Shown here piece by piece: positions 6,233 through 9,608 of a stretch of DNA of 9,608 nt (the stretch's first letter is position 1; every line of letters begins with the position of its first letter). The position numbers were made by a program, and so were the translations under genes. Under the pieces are notes generated by a model. It worked only from the letters and a program-made list of their open reading frames with translations, was not told the origin of the DNA and did not search any database. Origin of the DNA: Parachlamydia sp. (GTDB lineage: Bacteria > Chlamydiota > Chlamydiia > Chlamydiales > Parachlamydiaceae); assembly GCA_021298935.1 (NCBI GenBank), contig JAJTHR010000197.1:1-9608 (forward strand), read 5' to 3'.

Positions 6233-7264
6233 ATGCGCAATTTAAATCGTCTGGCAATCGGGATAGCAAGCCTGCTTGCCATATCTAGCCAAACTTTTGC
6301 TTGTACTGATTTTTTATTGAAAAGCCAGGATAATACTGTAGTAATCGGGCGCTCAATGGAGTTTGGCGAAGTGCTGCCAGTACAAATACAAAATTTCCCA
6401 AGAGGATTATCAAAGGAAAGTAAAGGGCCGGAGGGTCATACGGGAATGAATTGGACAAACCGTTTGGCTTACATGGGTATGGTATTGAATCCATCAAAGG
6501 CAATCGTGGATGGTTTTAATGAAGCTGGCCTTTCAGTTGGGGCCTTATGGATGCCTGGCACTAAATATCCTGAACCATCTTCCCTGTCTGGAAAAAAGCA
6601 CCTTTTTTTTGCCGACCTTCCTGCCTGGTTGCTGGGCAATTTTGAAACAGTGGAACAGGCGAAGGAGGGCTTAAATGAAATTTCGATTTTTGCCGGCCCT
6701 TTGCCTGGATTCCCTGACATCCCACCACTGCATTTAAGTATTCATGATGCCAAAGGGAAAAGCCTTGTCGTCGAATTTCTTGAGGGTAAGATGCATCTTT
6801 TTGATAATCCCGTGGGCGTCTTGACAAATGCTCCTGAATTTCCCTGGCACCTCACTAATTTAAGAAATTATATCAGTTTATCTGCCATGAATAAAGGGGC
6901 GGTCACTATTGATGGAACGACTTTAGAGCCAACCGGGCAAGGCAATGGTTTGCTTGGAATCCCGGGGGACTGGACGCCGCCTTCCCGATTTGTGAAGACA
7001 GCTTTTGTCAAGCAGGCTCTTAAAACGCCAAAAGATAGCCGTGCAGCTACCCTTGCGGCCATCCATTTATTAAATGCCGTTGACATACCTTACGGAACCA
7101 TCCGTGCGGAACAAGGAGGGCATTCCGATTATACCCAATGGATCGTCGTCAAGGATTTAAAAAATAAAAAACTCCATTACCGCACCTATGGCGATCAAAA
7201 TATTCACGAGGTGGCATTAACAAACACCGCTCAGGTGAAGGAATTAACCTCTATTAATCCTTAG
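6233..7264 (+). CDS. Secreted Ntn hydrolase, penicillin V acylase/choloylglycine hydrolase family
   Basis: This is 343 aa. A signal peptide (1-23: basic start, hydrophobic core IGIASLLAISS, cleavage after TFA) exposes Cys24 as the N-terminal residue. That is the nucleophile required in this family, so secretion itself generates the active site. With Cys24 as residue 1, Arg40 is 17, Glu43 is 20, Asn199 is 176 and Arg252 is 229. These fall on or next to the known catalytic positions (Cys1, Arg17, Asp20, Asn175, Arg228). The one substitution is Glu for Asp at 20. The family cleaves C-N amide bonds in penicillin V, bile-salt conjugates, N-acyl homoserine lactones or N-acyl ethanolamines; the substrate here cannot be read from sequence. 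A periplasmic location is expected. A lipoprotein is unlikely, since the -3 residue is Thr. The gene ends tail to tail with the porin gene. Confidence 0.88.
   Translation: MRNLNRLAIGIASLLAISSQTFACTDFLLKSQDNTVVIGRSMEFGEVLPVQIQNFPRGLSKESKGPEGHTGMNWTNRLAYMGMVLNPSKAIVDGFNEAGLSVGALWMPGTKYPEPSSLSGKKHLFFADLPAWLLGNFETVEQAKEGLNEISIFAGPLPGFPDIPPLHLSIHDAKGKSLVVEFLEGKMHLFDNPVGVLTNAPEFPWHLTNLRNYISLSAMNKGAVTIDGTTLEPTGQGNGLLGIPGDWTPPSRFVKTAFVKQALKTPKDSRAATLAAIHLLNAVDIPYGTIRAEQGGHSDYTQWIVVKDLKNKKLHYRTYGDQNIHEVALTNTAQVKELTSINP
7261..7264. other. Four-base tail-to-tail stop codon overlap
   Basis: Plus-strand bases 7261-7264 read TTAG. TAG (7262-7264) ends the acylase gene, and the complement of TTA (7263-7261) ends the FadL-family gene. 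There is no intergenic space and no terminator hairpin, so each transcript must run into the other gene. Confidence 0.9.
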
Positions 7265-8514
7265 AAATGGTAAATCACATTGGCGCTTGTAAAAAAACCA
7301 TAGGTATTTTTATAAGTGCCTTCCACTGCTCCTGCAAAGCGTCCTCGGTCCACTTTCATCTTAAGGTCGCCTTGCCATTGCAATTCAGTGGAGAGATCGA
7401 GAGTCAGTCGCTCGCTATAATACCAGCGGGCACCTGTGCCGATGCGCCATTGGGAGCCGATGGGGAAATTGGGCGTTCTTTCTGTCTTACTGACGGCGGA
7501 TGAATCATAGGCAAGCCCGGCAGAAAGCAAAATTTGTTCGCTCCAGTACGCTTCAGCGCCGATGGCCGCATGCCAGGTGTCTTTGAACTTTGGTGTAAAA
7601 GTGATCGAGTTGCGGTCGATAGCGGCTAAAGTGACTGTGATTTCTTCAAATTTCGACCATTGCTGCCAACCAAGATTGCACATGAGGTTCCAGGAAGGAG
7701 AGGCGGCATGGTAGGCGCTAAAAATGACGCTTTGCGGAACTTTGACGGTTAAATCGATTGTGCTTCCAATCAAGCCGGCCAGATTAAGCAGCTCATTTAA
7801 AACAGGGCCTAAGCCTCTGAATACGGGTTTTGAACGGAATTTTAACTGGACAGGGGTTAGATATTGAACCCCGAAACGTGTACAGGAATCGTGCTCGTAC
7901 AAGATGCCAAAGACACCGCCGAAGCCATAATGATAATCCTTCACGCGCAAGTAGCCGTCTCTCTCAACATCGAGAAGATTGCGGATGGCTGCACGCTGCT
8001 TAAAAAAACCATACATGACATTCAAGCCGGCCCCCACTGACCACTGGCAGTTGAGCTTGTAGGCGGCCGAGCCGATGAAGGAAATTCCTTGCAGTAAAAC
8101 TTTTTGCACATAATAGCGTCCCGCCCAGTCATGTTGATAGTCAAGGTCGGCGCCAAAGTAGCCGAGCGATCCGCCGCCGATTGTCAATGAATCATTAAGG
8201 GGTTTAACGAAAAAGAAACTACCGGCAGGAAGCCATTTATTGGCATGTCCGTCTTTTCCGCAAACGGTTGTTCCCTCATCTTTATCGAAGTCGATATGCT
8301 CGAAGATGGGTTGCAGTCCAAATTCCGCCTGTGTTTCGCACAGCCTCGTCATGCCAGCCGGATTGGTAAAGGCAGTCGATGGATCTTCAGCGCGCGCGCT
8401 CCAGCCGGCGGAAGCGAGGCGCATGTCCGCTGTTCCAATTTCATACAGGCAAATTCCTCCAGACCAGAGAGGTGAGCCGACGACTAAACTTAATGAAATA
8501 AGCCATTTTTGCAT
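7261..8514 (-). CDS. FadL/OmpP1/TodX-family outer-membrane transport protein
   Basis: This is 417 aa. The signal peptide is about 1-20 (MQKWLISLSLVVGSPLWSGG). It is followed by the family's N-terminal hatch sequence: Gly27 onward, then ASAGWSARAEDPSTAFTNPAGM (34-55) with the diagnostic NPAG. The rest alternates Gly and aromatic residues as in a 14-strand barrel (for example LTIGGGSLGYFGADL and FGGVFGILYEHD) and ends in Phe417, the outer-membrane insertion signal. Family members carry long-chain fatty acids or aromatic hydrophobics across the outer membrane. With a periplasmic acylase next door, uptake of fatty-acyl products is conceivable but unproven. GGAG at 8523-8520, five bases before ATG 8514, supports the start. 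The composition is clearly more GC-rich than the helicase and ATPase genes. Its TAA and the acylase TAG share bases 7261-7264. Confidence 0.92.
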   Translation of the reverse strand: MQKWLISLSLVVGSPLWSGGICLYEIGTADMRLASAGWSARAEDPSTAFTNPAGMTRLCETQAEFGLQPIFEHIDFDKDEGTTVCGKDGHANKWLPAGSFFFVKPLNDSLTIGGGSLGYFGADLDYQHDWAGRYYVQKVLLQGISFIGSAAYKLNCQWSVGAGLNVMYGFFKQRAAIRNLLDVERDGYLRVKDYHYGFGGVFGILYEHDSCTRFGVQYLTPVQLKFRSKPVFRGLGPVLNELLNLAGLIGSTIDLTVKVPQSVIFSAYHAASPSWNLMCNLGWQQWSKFEEITVTLAAIDRNSITFTPKFKDTWHAAIGAEAYWSEQILLSAGLAYDSSAVSKTERTPNFPIGSQWRIGTGARWYYSERLTLDLSTELQWQGDLKMKVDRGRFAGAVEGTYKNTYGFFTSANVIYHF

Positions 8515-8535
8515 AAAAACTCCAAAAAACTAACA

Positions 8536-8564
8536 TTCATTAATTTTTTGAGCATTTTTGTCAA
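8536..8564 (-). promoter_or_regulatory. Predicted promoter of the FadL-family gene
   Basis: A perfect TTGACA on the minus strand (8564-8559) is followed by a 17-bp spacer and AATGAA (8541-8536), a weak -10. The start codon lies 21 bases beyond. The perfect -35 at the right place is the main support. Confidence 0.45.
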
Positions 8565-8574
8565 TTAAACAAAA

Positions 8575-8583
8575 TGGTATCAT
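8575..8583 (+). promoter_or_regulatory. Extended -10 promoter candidate for the DUF2937 gene
   Basis: TGGTATCAT (8575-8583) fits the extended -10 pattern TGnTATAAT with one mismatch and lies 21 bases before ATG 8605. No good -35 accompanies it, which is usual for extended -10 promoters. Shine-Dalgarno AAGG at 8595-8598 follows. It sits about 11 bases from the divergent FadL -35 box, so the two promoters share a 90-bp gap. Confidence 0.4.
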
Positions 8584-8604
8584 TTAGAAAAATTAAGGCC
8601 TGAT

Positions 8605-9144
8605 ATGAAATGTTTAAATCTGTTATTTCGCTTGCTTGACCGCTTTGTCGTCGTCCTGTTTGTCTTGATTGGCAGTCAGTGCCCTGCCTTTATGCATCAA
8701 TATTTGCAAAGGCTGGCAGGCCATGCGAATGAAGCAGCCTACCAAGTGCAACTAATCGGTCAAATGGCTGCTGTTCATGGAAAAATAATGCCTGATTATA
8801 TCGCCAAATTTCTCTTAAGTGGAGATCCTGATTTTGTTTTGCAGGGAAGCTATATGGAGGGATTGGTGGCACGATCTCAACGTTTGAATGCCTCCCTTTT
8901 AAGCATTGAGGGGAGTCCACTGTGGGAGCGCCCCTTTGTATTTTTAAAGGAGCTGGATTCATCGATTGCACAAAAAACCTACCAAAGCTTTCAGCCGGGC
9001 TTCAATCTGACGATGGAAGGACTAGCTTACAGCCTGGCAGGTTTATTGATCGGCTACTTATTTTGCCGTCTCATTTTCAATTGTTGCAGGCTCTTGTTCA
9101 ACGCCATTTGTTGCTTCTGCTTGCGTCGTTGGCAAAGCATCTAA
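8605..9144 (+). CDS. DUF2937 family membrane protein
   Basis: This 179-aa protein matches the layout of the DUF2937 family as I recall it. It has an N-terminal hydrophobic segment (14-29), the conserved-looking stretch SQCPAFMHQYLQRLAGHANEA (24-44; relatives read QxPxFxxQYxQRLGGHxDEA), and a mainly helical soluble middle. A hydrophobic C-terminal segment (about 137-172, GLAYSLAGLLIGYLFCRLIF onward) is Cys-rich at the end. Length is normal for the family. The function of DUF2937 is unknown; an inner-membrane location is likely. The last 87 bp overlap, antisense, the 3' end of the minus-strand coiled-coil ORF. The start is supported by AAGG six bases upstream. It is divergent from the FadL-family gene. 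Confidence 0.8.
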   Translation: MKCLNLLFRLLDRFVVVLFVLIGSQCPAFMHQYLQRLAGHANEAAYQVQLIGQMAAVHGKIMPDYIAKFLLSGDPDFVLQGSYMEGLVARSQRLNASLLSIEGSPLWERPFVFLKELDSSIAQKTYQSFQPGFNLTMEGLAYSLAGLLIGYLFCRLIFNCCRLLFNAICCFCLRRWQSI

Positions 9145-9495
9145 ATGAGGGGCATTGTCAGATGTTTCCACAGGGGGGGTGGAAGAGCCAAAAATGTAGT
9201 CTGTGAAATTTTTTAACAAGGAGCCGGGTTCCTCTGCCTTTGGCTGGATAGATAAATGCCAGGTTTCCCGCACTTTATTCAGCTGACGGGCCATTTCCAA
9301 TTGTTTTTGCAGCTTGTTAATGTGCGGAGTGAAGTAATCAATTGTTTGATTGCACTGTTCTTTCCATTCAATAATTTCATCATCCCTAGCTATTTTATCT
9401 TTTTTAATTGCTTCAAAAGATTCTTTTAGTGAATCCAGTTTGGCCCAATTTGATTTACGTAGCCAGTTTATACCATTTCCCGAAATTAAAATCAT
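9058..9495 (-). CDS. Hypothetical coiled-coil protein, probably 5'-truncated at the inverted repeat
   Basis: This 145-aa ORF is not recognised. Residues 1-10 (MILISGNGIN) are encoded by the inverted repeat. Residues 11-80 are a Lys/Glu-rich, probably coiled-coil stretch (KLDSLKESFEAIKKDKIARDD and HINKLQKQLEMARQLNKVRE). Residues 85-145 are Pro/Thr/Glu/Asn-rich and likely disordered. No Shine-Dalgarno precedes ATG 9495, and the frame closes six codons further upstream. I infer that a longer gene lost its 5' end when the repeat arrived, leaving a fragment that borrows the repeat's ATG. Its 3' 87 bp run antisense to the end of the DUF2937 gene, which is unusual if both are expressed. Confidence 0.5.
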   Translation of the reverse strand: MILISGNGINWLRKSNWAKLDSLKESFEAIKKDKIARDDEIIEWKEQCNQTIDYFTPHINKLQKQLEMARQLNKVRETWHLSIQPKAEEPGSLLKNFTDYIFGSSTPPVETSDNAPHLDALPTTQAEATNGVEQEPATIENETAK

Positions 9496-9607
9496 AAATT
9501 TGACTTGTGATCACCTTCATCTTTAAAAGATCTCTCCTTGTTGATATTCAAAGATATCAACTTCGAAAAGATCCTTTAAATCTGAAGCGCTGACAAATCA
9601 ACTTTAT
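9466..9607 (-). repeat. Right copy of 142-bp inverted repeat
   Basis: This is the inverted partner of 1-142, read inward on the minus strand. It is identical over the inner 108 bp, with three substitutions in the outer 34 bp. The inner boundary (9466) falls inside the first codons of the minus-strand 145-aa ORF, so the first ten codons of that ORF are repeat sequence. The substitution matching left position 34 turns an A-T pair of the internal hairpin into a G-T pair, which still pairs in RNA transcribed inward. Confidence 0.95.
9522..9580. repeat. Nested hairpin inside right inverted repeat
   Basis: This is the same nested structure as at 28-86: inner arms at 9540-9547 and 9554-9561, outer arms at 9522-9533 and 9569-9580. 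One outer-arm substitution gives a G-T pair rather than a disruption. It lies upstream of the minus-strand coiled-coil ORF, as the left copy lies upstream of the ATPase gene. Confidence 0.75.
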
Positions 9608-9608
9608 G

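Noticed and set aside
6233..6310. Lipoprotein signal in the acylase
   Set aside because: The Cys at 24 is preceded by T-F-A, a poor lipobox, and the family needs a free N-terminal Cys as nucleophile.
1..9608. tRNA, rRNA, CRISPR array, transposase or integrase
   Set aside because: None was seen by reading either strand; there are no regularly spaced short repeats and no DDE, Tyr- or Ser-recombinase signature in any plausible protein.

Overview
The window is 9.6 kb of moderately AT-rich bacterial DNA carrying eight protein-coding stretches and no RNA genes, CRISPR array or transposase. A FadL-type outer-membrane porin and a periplasmic Ntn hydrolase with a signal peptide show that the host is Gram-negative. 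Several features suggest a host-associated, probably amoeba- or cell-dwelling bacterium such as a member of the Legionellales or an environmental chlamydia: a Fic protein, a helicase with a eukaryote-like nuclear localisation signal, a repeat-rich low-complexity tail, and a solo ATPase of the AAA/DUF234 type. The taxon is an inference. The DUF2937 gene leans towards Gammaproteobacteria.

Layout. Bases 1-142 and 9466-9607 are a 142-bp inverted repeat (139 of 142 identical, and identical over the inner 108 bp), each copy containing its own hairpin. Just inside the left copy is an AAA ATPase with a C-terminal DUF234/PD-(D/E)XK-like domain (+). It converges on a group of minus-strand genes: a superfamily 2 helicase (6098-3243), an overlapping Pro/Asn-rich repeat ORF (3369-2713), and a class II Fic protein (2635-1595) with its own promoter and palindromic operator-like repeats. 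Divergent from the helicase is a secreted penicillin V acylase/choloylglycine hydrolase-family enzyme (6233-7264, +). It meets a FadL-family porin (8514-7261, -) tail to tail with a 4-bp stop overlap. Divergent from the porin is a DUF2937 membrane protein (8605-9144, +). Its 3' end overlaps an unrecognised coiled-coil ORF on the opposite strand (9495-9058), whose start codon lies inside the right inverted repeat.

Two things stand out. First, the helicase and the repeat ORF are best read as one ~1128-aa protein split by a -1 frameshift at a T5 run (3380-3376). That protein would have an N-terminal c-Myc-like/bipartite NLS, a helical region, a complete DExH helicase core, a 52-aa tandem repeat and an acidic, Phe-rich C-terminus. 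This architecture suggests a nucleus-targeted effector rather than a housekeeping helicase. Second, the whole block is bounded by a long inverted repeat without any recognisable recombinase. It could be a non-autonomous or composite element, an invertible segment, or two copies of a dispersed repeat at which an assembly contig stopped.

Base composition is uneven. The ATPase gene and the N-terminal half of the helicase are visibly AT-rich (841-900 is 30% GC), while the porin gene is much richer (7981-8040 is 53% GC). This fits an AT-rich acquired block next to more ordinary envelope genes.
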